A stretch of 64,000 nucleotides of DNA from Melampsora larici-populina 98AG31. Taxonomy: Eukaryota; Basidiomycota; Pucciniomycetes; Pucciniales; Melampsoraceae. Made by a program: the position numbers and the translations under genes. This document shows, one piece after another, positions 22,889 through 34,690 of the stretch. The notes beneath the pieces were generated by a model. It ran no database searches. It saw only the letters and a program-made list of their open reading frames with translations, and was not told the origin of the DNA. Position 1 is the first letter of the stretch. Every line of letters begins with the position of its first letter. The stretch lies in assembly GCF_000204055.1 (NCBI RefSeq), contig NW_006768775.1, forward strand, positions 835,046 through 899,045, in the 5' to 3' direction.

Positions 22889-22895
22889 GTCTACA
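22889..22895. repeat. Right target-site duplication of the hAT element
   Basis: GTCTACA, the partner of 18450-18456. Confidence 0.85.
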
Positions 22896-24790
22896 TCAAC
22901 AGCAAACCAAGCAAATGGTGTAAAATTATTCCAGACGGTCAATAGGTGATCTCTCAAACAATCTCTTTAAAGCTTGCTTTTTATTAGCACACTTTTGCTG
23001 AGATTTGTATTGTGTAACAATCAGGTAGAATTTTGAGGACTCAGACCTACCCAGACTTTGATTCAATGGATGTGTATTGATATGAAATTGGCTTCGATTG
23101 AGCATCTGCCAAGAGGTGAGCAGTATGATGAACAACCGATATGAGTTATGCTATTTCTATCAAGGGTGAGTTGATAGTGTTAGGTGACAATTGGGTGTTG
23201 TGAACTTAATCAGCAAATAGGTTTACTCAGTGATTTCAATGAGATGGTAAGGGATTGGATTGAGTTTATTCAACCAAAGATTGATTCTATGACAGAAATT
23301 GTAGTGAAGAAAGTTGCTAATCATCAGTTTAAAATTTTTCTTGATCCATTGAAATATGTATTGAGATGAATTTGATTGTTTCTAAATGACTGGATATCTG
23401 TTTTGAAATTTCTTGTGATAGAAAACTTTTCTATCTCCTTGGACAGAATCAATATGTTACACAATCATATTGAAGCTGCATTATATCAAAGGTAGTCAGT
23501 TGAAATGAGTGATTGGTTTTGATTTGAATGGGCCTAAGTTGTTCATAGATACAATTTTGTAGGATTTGGTGCTCTGACTTAGTTTAAGTTTTTGAGAGAA
23601 TATTAAAAAACAAAGCTAGCTATTCAATTGGAATGAACTTCATTGTTTTGATAGACGGAACCACCATAACACAGGTGGTTCCCATGTCCATGACAGGCTT
23701 GCGTGCCCTGTAAAAGGTGAGCCTTGAAAGACGCACGGGTAGAGTTTTACCACTTTTGGAAAACTGAGTTTACCACCCGTGCAAATTCTTTCCTCTCCAA
23801 CACCGTTTCACCAGCGTCAGCAAGCCTTCACACCACATCACCACCCGACCAAAGGTGGTTCAGTAGTCTTTTCTCAAGCTATGGACAACGCAATGAAGGA
23901 AGCAGCCAACGCGCAGCTCAGCTGACAATAACCAGATCACAATCAGTGGCTCTGGGACAACCTCCAGGCCTCCCATTGGAGCCAACACGGAGGAGATCTA
24001 ATCGCACCGGAAACCAAGACAACATAGACGGGGAACCTATACTCGACGGCAAAATCAAAGGCCTAATTGATGACACCGCCAAAATCCTGTAAGGATCCCT
24101 ATAGCCTCAGAGCCAGACAATGAGGTGTCCTGGGCCCCCCCAGAGAAGGGGGAAAGCAAAGCCGTTGACAATACAAGCCCTACCCCTTCACGGGCAAGCT
24201 CACCAGCGAGTAGAATTTTCACAGGTAAGATTTTGAGTTCATAACATTCCCTGATAATTTCTCTGTTATCACAAGTCCAGACACCGCCAAGAAATTCACG
24301 TCGGAATGCCCCTTCCGATGTCACATCGTGGACGGTGTTCCAAAGCAGGGTCGGGGCCAAATTGGGCGATAGAATTGTTGTGCGATGTGTAATCACATCT
24401 TCACTGTCCGATGGGATCCGCAGTCCGATTGAGGATCGCTTTGGCACAACCGATGAAACTGAGCGCCGATCCCAAACCGCATTGGTGGCCGCCGACTGAA
24501 CCTCAGTCTGATCAGGTCCGATGGCTACTCGTATAGCGCTCATCCGACTAAAACAAATGTGTGATACAATCATCGCATCGCATCCCCTCTGAGCAACTAA
24601 ATGTCGGGCCTTTTGTCCCGATTCAATCATTTTTTCGATTTCATGTCGGTGTTTGAATCGCGATTCAATCCCCTGAATGCCCGATTCAATCTCGCTGGCG
24701 AGGCAACTTCGGTTGCATCTTAGCGACGCATTCCAAAAGCAGCCGATGCAATCGGCGTAGGACCGATTTGGTCTCAAATCGACACAAAAA
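22896..24790. other. Gene-poor stretch after the hAT element
   Basis: Includes a perfect 9-bp hairpin GGAACCACC/GGTGGTTCC (23657-23665 with 23674-23682). A plus-strand frame at 23724-24092 is rich in Ser, Pro and Arg and could be a gag-like or disordered fragment. From about 24400 to 24780 there is a run rich in CGATTC/GATTCAATC and TCCGAT words. The long minus-strand frame at 24055-24777 covers this run and is probably not a gene. Confidence 0.4.
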
Positions 24791-24817
24791 TTGCAGAAAA
24801 ATTTTCTGTCTTGCGAG

Positions 24818-24970
24818 CTCTTCGAACTTCGAATCTGAGCTCTTCGAGCTCTTCGAACTTCGAATCTTAAGCTCGAGTGTCAGAGGTCTGGGCTTCGAGC
24901 CTCAAGAGACCTTGACATATAAAGCTTCGAAGTTCGAACTTGACTTTGAAGTTCGAACTTGCCCTTGAAG
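24818..24970. repeat. TTCGAA / GAACTTCGAA cluster upstream of the Tnp2 gene
   Basis: Contains several copies of CTTCGAACTTCGAATCT, GAGCTCTTCGA and GAAGTTCGAACTT in about 150 bp. The same words recur about 250 bp and more downstream of the transposase stop (28928-29065), as expected of subterminal repeats of a CACTA-like element. They also recur widely further right. Confidence 0.55.
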
Positions 24971-25252
24971 ACTCAGCACGTAGCCACTCTTGCGATTAAG
25001 TGCTTCCATGTAGTCAGGGTGATGCGGAGAGGCTGAGATCCAATACTCTCCTTTGATGTTCAGCATGTATGCATCCTCAGAATAGTGTGTTCTTCTGAGG
25101 ATGAATAGTCCAGATGCGCATTTCAATCCATATAAGATAGGGTTCAACTCACGCGATCATCTTCATATTCAACAGTTTCTCGCTTCATCTCACTTTGACA
25201 CCATTTATCAATTCATTAAGGCCAATCACCCAAGAAAGCAAAGTCTTGAAAG

Positions 25253-28200
25253 ATGAAAACGTTAGCTCTGATACCTTGCCACTGTTCCGACTGTGAAAAA
25301 AACACCTACCAACATCCCCAGACCAATGCTAAAGTATACGGAACGCTCTGGAGACCTGCAAATCACAAAAAACATGTCAAGAGCTTTGGGACACGCGCGA
25401 CATGCACGGCACAAAAACTCTCTTTATCCTCGGATATTTCAGGTAGGTAGACGTTCTCTCTTGTTAAATTGTTAATATTCCTTGAGAGTCTGAGAGCAAG
25501 CGGTTGATAGATACACGATCACCATCACAAGATGCCCAAAAGGCCTCAATGGAAAGTTTGCCTCTTGCTTCTTCGAACTTAGAAACAACAGCTTTCAATC
25601 GTAAAGCCACAGAAAGCCACTTCCAACCATCATGGGATGGGCCAATCATAGATTCAAGTGTGTTTCATCATCTTTTATTCAATAGAGTTCTATCTTTATG
25701 TGAATTTCGTTGAATTTTTGAATTTTTGACAAGCAGGCATATACAGTACAACACACTACGACAAGTTTCGACGTTGGAAGCCTTCTGACCTGGCTTACTT
25801 CCTTATGATCACATGTTTACACCTTATCAAAAATATCAGTGTGGAGGCTGCCACGCTTTGCTTGCATGTCATAGGTGCAGTCTCCACCTTCAACACCGAT
25901 GAAAAGTCTTCGCAGGCCACTTTACCAAAGGCTATGAGTACATTTCTTGATGGACTACGGATTGAGCCAAAGATTCGCAGAACAGTGTGCTGCCCCAAAT
26001 GCTTCAGTATGTACTATGGTGATAAGATTCCTACATTTTGCACGTCTCAAGTTACTCCCAGGAGCCGTGTATGTTCAGAGCAGCTTTTACACGAAGCAGG
26101 TATTCATGATGGGACAACCCCAAAAGCATGCCGGCTCTTTTCGACTGTATCCTTTACTGATTGGTTAGCTCGTTTTTTGAATCGACCTGGGATCGAGGAT
26201 TTGCTGGAATGGAGAGACGACTATTTCGAAACGCAAGGTCCGATCATGAAGGATGTCCGGGACGCTTCAATGTGGCACTCGCTTCGTGGGGAAGATGGAC
26301 AGCGGTTTACCTCCTCTCCCGGAAATCTGGTGTTTGCTTTGAATGTTGATTGGTTCAATGCAAATGGAAACAAGGCTGCGTCGAAACAAATATCTCTTGG
26401 AACTATTGCTTTAGTTTGTTTGAATCTGCCACCAGAGATTCGTTCATCTCAAGAGAACATATTTCTGGTAGGGCTGACCCCTGGTCCTTCCGAACCGGAC
26501 GTAGAGCAAATGAACCATGTTCTGGCACCCTTAGTCCAAGAACTCAAGGTCCTATGGAAGGGTGTCAAGTTTTCTTCTACCGCCAAGTATCCTACACATG
26601 GTAGAGTAATCCGTGCTATGCTAGGTCCCATTATCTGTGATCTTCCCGCAATACGAAAGGTTTTGGGGATGGCAGGCCATTCATCAAATCGACATGTTTG
26701 CTCACTTTGTCTACTCGGAACAGACGACATACATCTATTACGAATTCCTAAAGAAAGAAGACGATGCACACATACACTTCGCGAACAGGCTTTGGCCTGG
26801 AGAGATGCAAAAACGATAACACGCCGGAAGGAAATCTTTGCTGAATACGGCGTGCGGTACTCCGTCCTATGGGAACTTCCGTATTTTGATCCTCTTAGCC
26901 ACACAATTGTAGAACCGATGCACAACATCTTTCTTGGTATCATCAAGAACCATGGCACGAGGGCTTTTGGAATGAAGTCCGACCCACAATCTGCCGAGGA
27001 TCCAAGGAACGGGGGTGCTAGCGATGATGAAGACTCGGAGACGGAGACTGTAGCATCAGACGTGTATATGAAGGATTGTTCTGTTGACGCAGCTTCAGAA
27101 AACCCAGACACGGAATTAGGATCATCACCTCCCCCTCCAACTCCAGAGTATCTATCAGCAGAGAGCAATGACAAATTGTTGTTTGCATTTGAAGAAATGA
27201 ACTTAGAAAGCGATACTTGCTCTATGACATCACCCGAGGATTATCAAGCAAAGCAAGAGCAGACAGAAAGCTTTTTAGAAGATGACGCATTTGATGAAGA
27301 CCTCTCTGACTTGGAAGATGCTTATGAAGATGAACTCGGTTGGAGATTTTTTGATGATTCTCAGAACCTAGCTACATTGCAAGATATCACAAGAAATATA
27401 AACCTTCCTTCCTGGGTTGGACGCGTGCCTAGCACTGTAGGGACACGCAAGGGCGGGAAATTGAAGGCAGATGAATGGGTGATTCTCTTCCAGGTCATGA
27501 TGATACCTGCGATAATTTCTGTCTTGCACAAAGATCAGGGTGCTACAGACTTCACGGAACACAACTTCGTCCGCAATGCGCTCCATCTTATAAGTGTATT
27601 GAACATTGTTCGGAGGTTGGAACTGAATGAGCGCGACATTGGATCCCTCCGATACCATCTGCGAAGCTATCGAAATGGGTATTCCAAACTTTATAGTTCA
27701 CTTCCCGTCCTGCCTAATCATCACATGGCGCTTCATCTTCCTGAATGTATCCAACGGTTTGGGCCCGCGCCTTTCTGGAGTGCATGGTTGTTTGAGAGAC
27801 TTAATGGTAAATTGGCTAAAATACCGAATAATAATCATCCTAGTAAGTTCATAATATCGACTAAATAAGAGATTGTGTCTGAACTGACAAAAGCACGTCA
27901 GATTCCCGCGAATTGACAAGACTCAGGAAGTTTACCTTAGAGCAGAACCTGCGGCCAGTTGTCAAAATCTTATGTGAATCTCTTCCAGGAGAAATTGCTA
28001 CGAGGATGTTGAAGTTCTTGGAGCCCAGTGGTACACCACGAGGCAGTACCTCCGGATACGAAGCTCGAACAGGCATCCCTGTACATGCGGATCCTGTCTA
28101 TCACTACGACGAAAAAAAAGCCGAAACCCTGGACTACGACACCCACGAGAACCTGGCACGCCGTATGAAAGAGTTGGGATGCGGGGATGTTGTTGTGGCT

Positions 28201-28689
28201 AGCCGTATTTTCAGAACACCGCTTCCTCCGCCCCATCACATATTACTAGGACGGATGGTGAATCAAAAAAAAATGGTAAAGCATGAAGACATATCCTACT
28301 CAACTTGGGAGCATCACCAGGGGAATAGCATTGTTATGTATCAGTCTAAAGATGTGCGCCGTCCAATGGCATATCGGTGGGGCCGAATCAATGAGATATT
28401 TATCACTAATCCTGGGTCGCAAGGCAATCCAAAGGCGCAGCTATGGTTCGAAGTTCTCCGATTCTCCGATTTGAGAGCTTCTGAGAAAGCCAAGCATGGT
28501 CTTGATAATTGGCCAAATGCGAGAATGACTGTTGTGTACACCTCCTCCAAAAAAAAGGATCTGGTACGGGTAGATGAGCTTGTTGCCCAAGGGGCAGCTT
28601 GGGATACCCCAGAAGGATGCTTCGGAATTAAGCAGCCAACCACACTGATTATAAATTTGAGCAAGTTTAATTGCGAGCAAACTTCCTGA
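25253..28689 (+). CDS. Tnp2-type (CACTA/EnSpm) transposase, apparently intact
   Basis: Four exons, 25253-25442, 25511-25657, 25737-27842 and 27902-28689, all with GT-AG junctions and summing to 3231 nt, encode 1076 residues without a stop. The N-terminus has a CHCSDCEKN Cys/His motif and a His-rich segment that may bind metal. The large third exon carries CCPKCFSMYYG (about 25990-26025), WRDDYFE, then FALNVDWFNANG and EIRSSQENIFLVGLTPGP (about 26335-26490), CDLPAIRKVLGMAGHSS (about 26635-26690), HVCSLCLLG, EPMHNIFLGI (about 26910-26940), a long acidic insert (about 26980-27340), and HHMALHLPECIQRFGPA with FERLNGKLAK (about 27720-27820). These blocks are typical of basidiomycete Tnp2 transposases. 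Loss of any of the three introns would break the frame, which supports the model. No CACTA-type terminal repeat was found. Confidence 0.87.
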
Positions 28690-28769
28690 TTTTCATAATC
28701 TATGGGCCACTTGATAGACTTTTGTTTCTGATCTTTTGTTAGTTGAAATGAATTTTATTGTCTTTACGA

Positions 28770-28945
28770 GACATCCGAAAGTGATACTTGATTCCAACCA
28801 ATGAAGAACTACGTAAAGTTTTAAAGCCTCACGTCTTGCTAGGTAAGACACCCTGTTCCTACTTGCAACACCTCATGAGTGCTTTGTATCAAACGCTCCA
28901 ATGCTTGACTCTCATAGACACCACAGATTCGAAGTACAATCATTC
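28770..28945 (+). repeat. Direct repeat A, copy 1 (3' of the Tnp2 gene)
   Basis: Shares ACTACGTAAA, ACCCTG, ACTTGC, TTGTATC and ATTCGAAGTA in the same order with 29963-30121. Begins about 80 bp after the transposase stop. Confidence 0.65.
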
Positions 28946-29962
28946 TACTTTGAAATTGCCTAGTAGACGCTACAATTTTGAAGTAGCATGATCTTACTTC
29001 GAACTGACATATTAGACATGTAAGTTCGAATGTTTGAAATAGAATGATGCTACTTCGAACGTACATATTAGACACCACAGGATGTAAGGTTCTGGGTAGG
29101 ATCATCCTTCCTACTTTGAACTTCAGGGATTTTAAGATATCAAGTACAGATAATACGAATCGAGATGTCTCGAGCTAGAGCATCAAGTGAAACAAACCTT
29201 GAAACCAAACGTGGGGGCGGAAGGCACAATCGGGCGAAGAGATGAGCAAAACACCGAATCTGAAGAGACTCGTGCAATAGACAAACTATTGACAGGGAGA
29301 TGATCTCGAGCCTTGTTGATAAATGTTTTCAACAGTCCATAGTGACCGGATCAAGCTGAATTGAGACAGATCAGGCAATGGAGCAGGTTCTGGACTGTGT
29401 CAGTCTTGCCAATCTCAACTTCGCAAGCAGCCTTCACTCCATCAATAGCGGCCTTCAATATGGTACGTAAAGTAGACAAAATCGTCGAATCTACCGTAAT
29501 CGACTTAGACTCCATACCAGAGTGCGAAGCCTTCAACTCCAGATGATACTCCGAGTAAAATTCGCCTCATCCATGGTAAAAAGTGGATCGAGAGTATTCC
29601 GAGAGCTTCGAGAAGAAGTCATAATCTCACGGGGATGACACATTAGCCTAGGTTATAGGAGTATAATATTATGCAAAAGGTGAAGGGTAAAGAACGACTT
29701 CAAACCATGCAAGCAGCAAACATCCGGACATGGCCGGGAAAACCAGGAAAATGCGAGTCCAATGACATCGATTGGGTGACCGCGCCTGTGCCTCCAATAT
29801 ACAGGAAAGTTGCAAGCAGCGATGAGATGAGAAAATATTAAAATTAAAAAGAAACCCTGATGAGAAAGGCGACAAGACATAAAAAATTATAAGGGCTTGT
29901 TAGTCAAAATGTGTTTTATCATCTTCACAAGTCATCTAAGGTATACTCGATTTGTTTGTACA

Positions 29963-30121
29963 TACAACCGAAAATGATGAAGCTATAACTACGTAAAAGT
30001 TCAAAGGCTGCTGTATTGATTGGTCAGAAACCCTGCCCCAACTTGCGACAATCATAAGTGCCTTGTATCGAACACTCAGATGCTCAATCATCGTGGACAT
30101 CGTATATTCGAAGTAGGATGA
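29963..30121 (+). repeat. Direct repeat A, copy 2
   Basis: Diverged copy of 28770-28945, about 1.2 kb downstream and in the same orientation. It may be the remnant end of another member of the same transposon family. Confidence 0.65.
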
Positions 30122-31180
30122 GGATCCGGTTTCGACGGGAAGTCATCGTAAATTACGGACAAGACAATGCTAGCCAAAGGGTACTGGCGTATCCAGCAGG
30201 TGAAGAATGAAACTCACCTTCAAACCGGAAACACAGTAAACATAACATACCTTCATACAGTGTGGACTCTCGCGTGTCACGCGTTTTTGCTTGACATGAT
30301 CACAGGGAGGACCACTCGTTAATGAGGATCCTTCATACAATGACGTTTCTTGTGAAAAGAGGGAGGTCTTCACGGAGTAGAGGATGAGGCCGACCCACAG
30401 AGTAGAGGATGAGCCCGATGGAAGATGTCATTTTACTCAGGATATCAAGGTTTTGGCACAAGAGCGAACATGCGTTTAATCGAACTTGGCATATTACGCG
30501 CCTTTGTGAGATTATGTCAGCTGAACTACTGGTCAATAATGCGTAGAGCGTGAGCCTGGTCCATTGGTTTACGCTTGACGTTTTACGACGAACTTTGCGA
30601 AGTGCGTAGCGTGGCCCTTGTTATTAATCCCTCTGTACTATAACAAAGGTTTGTCATGTGTGTTCCATGTTCAAACTTTTGGTCTCGAACCAATTACGCG
30701 TTTGCGAACTCTGACATGTGTAGCTTGACGTAGAGATCAAAAAACCTTGAAGGGTGCGCTGAGCGTGAATACGCACTGTGAATACGCACTGAGTCACCTG
30801 AAAGCTTATGGTCTACTGCATATTTTGGATTACTCAGGGAGGATGCGCAGAGTCGACTTCGGAATTTCGTAGAATACATATTTGATTTAAGATGAGCAAG
30901 GTTCAAAATGCTTATGTGTTAAAGCTTAGCTTTTGACACCTTTGCCACACGTATAAAGCCGAGTCTTCGTCGTCTTTGTTCCCAATTCCTCAATCCAATC
31001 CAAACTTCATAGTCCCCTCTCTCGATTTTCTTTCCAAGATTCCCCATCGAAATCAAAGAGTACTTCCTCACATCTTTTTCGTTCCCAAATCCCTTGTTCG
31101 AACTTCGAACTTCAACATTCATCGTACTTTTTTCGTTTCGTTCCTAAATCCCTAGTCCGACTCCCTCACTTTTCACTTAG

Positions 31181-32833
31181 ATGGAAGATTCAAAATCCCT
31201 TACTCCAGATGAGGAATCTCACATCCCGGGTACTATTATAGAAATCAAATCTAAATCCCCTCGATCGGTTCGTTGCGAGACCGAGCCGGACGAGGCTTTG
31301 ATCGGGAAACACAAGTACTCGAAGGTGTACGAGTTTGCCAATCCTTGTTCAAGATGCGCCAATACTGGTCGTACCTGTGTGACTAGTGGCACAAAATCCG
31401 TCAAGTGCGAGTGGTGCAGGGTTTCGAAGATACCTTGTGATGTCAATGGAGTGGAAACTGTCCAATTCCACTGGCTGCGAAATGGAGCCCTCTTTCCTGA
31501 TTCGAGATTCGACACCAAGACTAAAGCATCGAGCACTGATCTCCCTGACGAAATCTCCCTGTTGGATCCGGAAGACGAAGCTAGGGTTGATGATTGGTCA
31601 ACAAGGACACAAGGTAGGTGATGCTTGCTCCATTGCATCTGCTTGGAGATGCGTGTTCGAACTGACAACTGTTTCTTCATAGATGTCAATCCTCTCGATC
31701 CTAGTCCACTGCAAAATTTCGGTGTGGAGATACCTTTGGCTAGGAAATCGGGGTCAAGGATCATCCAGGATGACATAAGGGCCGACCAATATCTTGAACG
31801 TGTAATGGGATGGCGACGAAGCTCTGAGGCACCACCCTTCCGCCCCTTGGGCTTCAACACGATGCCTGTTGAGGAGAGCCTGGACCCATCGAACAAGAGA
31901 CCTAACCAGGATTCCGCTAGATCTGACGAAGGAGAGGATCGACCCACACGAAAAATCAGAGTCAAGCTTCGAAACCCCCCAAGGGTGGAGGACGACGAGC
32001 CCTCATCCCCTATTGCTCATTCGATGCCTCGAAGTTCCCATCCACAGCCCTCTCAACTCTCCTCGGCTCCGGCTCGATCCCTCCCTCCACCTTTGATCGG
32101 ACGTGCTATTTCACCAGTTGCTGCGCCCCCTCTTTCGAACCTCGCAAGTCGCCGCGCTTCACATGCTACTCCTACACCCTCGAACCTAGGGTCGAATAAA
32201 AATGCTTCTTCTCAGCCTCCGCACTCCCGTCAAAGCCCTGTAATTCTTGAAAGTTCTCCACCCCCTGCTTCGCCAAACACTCCAAAAAATCCTTTATCTC
32301 AACTTTCTTCAACATTGGAAAGCGAGAGACGAACCAACGAACAACTCCAATATCCAGGTGATGATCAGAGAAGAAGCGATGGACAAGTCAATCCAGATGA
32401 AGCTGTGAGATCCACTGGAAAACATGGACAAGCCGCAAATGATCATACGAGATTGAACAAGGCAGTAGGAGCTTCTGGAAATGAATTAGAGCGCCAATTT
32501 TCTCTTGCACCCGAATTTTTACACGGCGGAAACCAGCAGCCCGAAAATGCTCAGAAAGATCGGGGCGATGAGATGGATTCAGATGATAGCTCTGTAGACT
32601 GGGGTGTAGTCGAGCCCAACAATTTTGATGGTAACATGGTGGCGGAGCAGATGAAGAAGGGAGCAAAAGATATGGAGAAATTCATGGCCAGCAAAATGTT
32701 GGAAATTGCTGCTTTGATACCAGCCGGTCATAACTTTAATAATTTCATTGCTATGCGTAAATCGATACAAGATAAGTGGAAAGGATATAAGGAAACAGTA
32801 AATGAGGCTGTCAAGCCTTTACAAAAATTATAA
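31181..32833 (+). CDS. Zn2Cys6-like zinc-cluster protein, copy 1
   Basis: Two exons, 31181-31613 and 31683-32833 (69-bp GT-AG intron; 1584 nt in frame), encode 527 residues from the ATG at 31181. Residues about 56-87 contain PCSRCANTGRTC and CEWCRVSKIPC, that is CX2CX6CX9CX2CX6C, which satisfies the fungal Zn(II)2Cys6 spacing; the basic residues usual between the cysteines are few. The middle (residues about 215-400) is disordered and rich in Pro and Ser, with a basic RKIRVKLR patch. The C-terminus holds an acidic SDDSSVDWG segment and a conserved helical end (FMASKMLEIAALIPAG). A DNA-binding or regulatory role is possible but unproven; similar small zinc clusters also occur in repeat-associated proteins. 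The stretch PVNPLDPSP-like after the intron is conserved in copy 2. Confidence 0.78.
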
Positions 32834-32839
32834 ATTAAT

Positions 32840-33115
32840 GTTTTTCTTTCTATTTACTTGCTTTGACAAAAAATATCGCTTACAAAAATAATAAATTCTA
32901 TTTTTCTTTCTATTTACTTGCTTCGACGAAAAATATTGCTTACAATACAAATTGTATTTTTCTTTCTATTTATGTACTTGCTTTGACAAAAAATATTGCT
33001 TTCAAAAATAATAAATTCTATCTTTCTTTCTATTTACTTGCTTTGACGAAAAATGTTGCTTACAAAAATCAAAAATTGTATTTTTCCTTCTATTTACTTG
33101 CTTCGACAAAAAACT
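32840..33115 (+). repeat. 3' tandem repeat (five ~57-60-bp units), copy 1
   Basis: Units containing TTTCTATTTACTTGCTT, CGACGAAAAAT or TTGACAAAAAAT, and TGCTTACAA repeat five times directly after the stop codon. The paralogue at 58750-58930 has about three to four units, so unit number has changed since duplication. Confidence 0.88.
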
Positions 33116-33420
33116 TTGGCGGTCCGTATATTTCTATCTTTGTTCCTTTCGAAGTCTCGAAATCAAGTTCCTGGATGTAATGTGTCCAAAGGATACAATT
33201 TTATACCCTTGAGCGATGACACGGATTGGTGCAGATCTGCCCAAATGAATGACAGGAGAGCATTCCATCCATGGAATGATGGATGTAAGATATATAAGTT
33301 TGATGTTGAATTTAGACTTGTATGTACAGTTTGCGCTTCTTTGAGAATTCGAACTAACATCAACATCAAGTTCGAGTTCGATGAGCTTTGAGCTTCAAGC
33401 TTCAAGCTTCGATTTCAAAT

Positions 33421-34684
33421 GCTTCACTGCCTCATCGCACCGGGGGATATTTAAGGAATCTGAATGACACCTTTTTAACTCTGTAGGTACTATCTTACTT
33501 TCGGTATCAACTGGAGATCCCCCAAAAACAAAATCATTATCCCAAACCTCAAGTATGCTTGAAGTCACTCAATTTTATCATTTCTATCAGTAAGATAAGG
33601 TTCAAATTTTTGGGGGGAATCGAAGAGTGATGAGAGTACTCTGTTTACTTCTAGTTGAATTTTGCTTTTCGAGTACCACGTATGTATCATATGGCCTTGT
33701 TCAACTGTTATGTATCTTTGAGGGGTTTTTTTGTTGGAAGGCATCCTTCATTAGATGGCACGAGTATACAAGCTGCAATATTTAACCTTAAATTTGGCCT
33801 CCATATCCAGCTTTGAACATTGAGATTTTTTACACGATAAGCTCTGACCTGTGAGTTCGAAGTTCAAACTCGCCATTTGAAGTTCGAAAGGTAAGCTGAG
33901 TTGAATATGATAAGCTTTGAAGTTCGAACTTGCCATCTGAAGTTCGAAAGGTGAGCTGAGTTGGATATGATAAGCTTTGAATCTCGGAAGGCAAGCTGAG
34001 TCGCATAGGATGCATTTAAGTCTTATCATCAAGAAAGCAGCCATCCTTTTGGGATGCTTATATGGTTCCGCAGAATGGCTACTCGTATGAGGAATATGAA
34101 GGTTCATTCAATTCCACTTCAGCTTGACTTGTGACAGTTGCACTACGAATGGCGAGTTCCCGCTTTGAAGCTCAATACGCGTAGTGACACGTGTACATTA
34201 CACCAGCTCACTGAGTGCGCAAAGCTCAACGCGGTCGTGACGTGAGGCTTCAACTTCTATATCTTCGTAACACGCCTCACAGCGCCTTTCCTTTACACGC
34301 CGTGGACTGATGCGACGGACATGGCACCGTGGACATGGGCGTATGTATGAATATGTGGCTGACACGTGGTCTCAAAATCACGCTTAAAGCTATACTTCCT
34401 GATGCTTCGCCAATTTTTTTTGGACAACTTATACTTTCTAGCATCTAACCCAATCGCTTGATTTTGCGCTTGTTATACTTTCCCTTTTTTTTCATCAAAG
34501 ATTCTTCGCTACCTTGAGACTTTCATCTGGATATCTATACTCTTAGTGTTGTCTCATTCTAAAAAACCTCCCTTGTCTGCTTCGGACCCTAAGATCATTG
34601 CGACGCAGAACTCAGAAGCTAGAAGGGAGGATTTTAACTTTGTGCAACATTATCAGTCATATCAGTTAATCATTTGTAAAGGTT
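33421..34684. other. Intergenic, with tandem repeat and promoter of the Tet-like gene
   Basis: Apart from the repeat at 33855-34015 nothing is recognised. 34450-34680 is the likely 5' leader of the gene starting at 34691 (pyrimidine-rich TATACTTTCCCTTTTTTTTC near 34475). Confidence 0.4.
33855..34015. repeat. ~68-bp tandem repeat with GAAGTTCGAA motif
   Basis: GCCAT(T/C)TGAAGTTCGAAAGG followed by AGCTGAGTTG(A/G)ATATGATAAGCTTTGAA occurs twice in full and a third time in part. Confidence 0.8.
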
Positions 34685-34690
34685 GTGGCC

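Larger units (their letters stand above)
28690..30685. other. Gene-poor, repeat-bearing stretch
   Basis: Holds two diverged direct copies of one segment (see the repeats at 28770-28945 and 29963-30121) and a cluster of TTCGAA motifs at 28928-29065. A short minus-strand frame near 29351-29600 (SGMESKSITVDSTI) looks like a broken gene fragment with frame changes. Nothing else is assignable. Confidence 0.4.
30690..33420 (+). repeat. Segmental duplication, copy 1
   Basis: Promoter, two-exon Zn2Cys6-like gene and 3' region match 56450-59110 in the same order and strand. Upstream markers such as CATGTGTAGCTTGACGTA and TTGGATTACTCAGGGAGGAT occur in both. Weaker similarity continues to about 33600 / 59690 (CTCAAGTAT...CTTGAAGTCA...CAATTTTATCAT). 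Confidence 0.9.

Noticed and set aside
24055..24777. Minus-strand 240-codon frame as a gene
   Set aside because: It lies over a CGATTC/GATTCAATC repeat-rich stretch, has no domain, and composition rather than coding constraint explains the open frame.
26449..27174. Minus-strand 241-codon frame opposite the Tnp2 transposase
   Set aside because: Antisense shadow of a strongly supported transposase exon.
29351..29600. Minus-strand frame starting near the SGMESK segment as a gene
   Set aside because: Stops and frame changes directly upstream; at best a fragment.
31219..31965. Minus-strand 248-codon frame opposite the zinc-cluster gene
   Set aside because: Antisense shadow of exons 1-2 and the intron of the gene at 31181; the same shadow appears at 57175-57720 opposite the paralogue.
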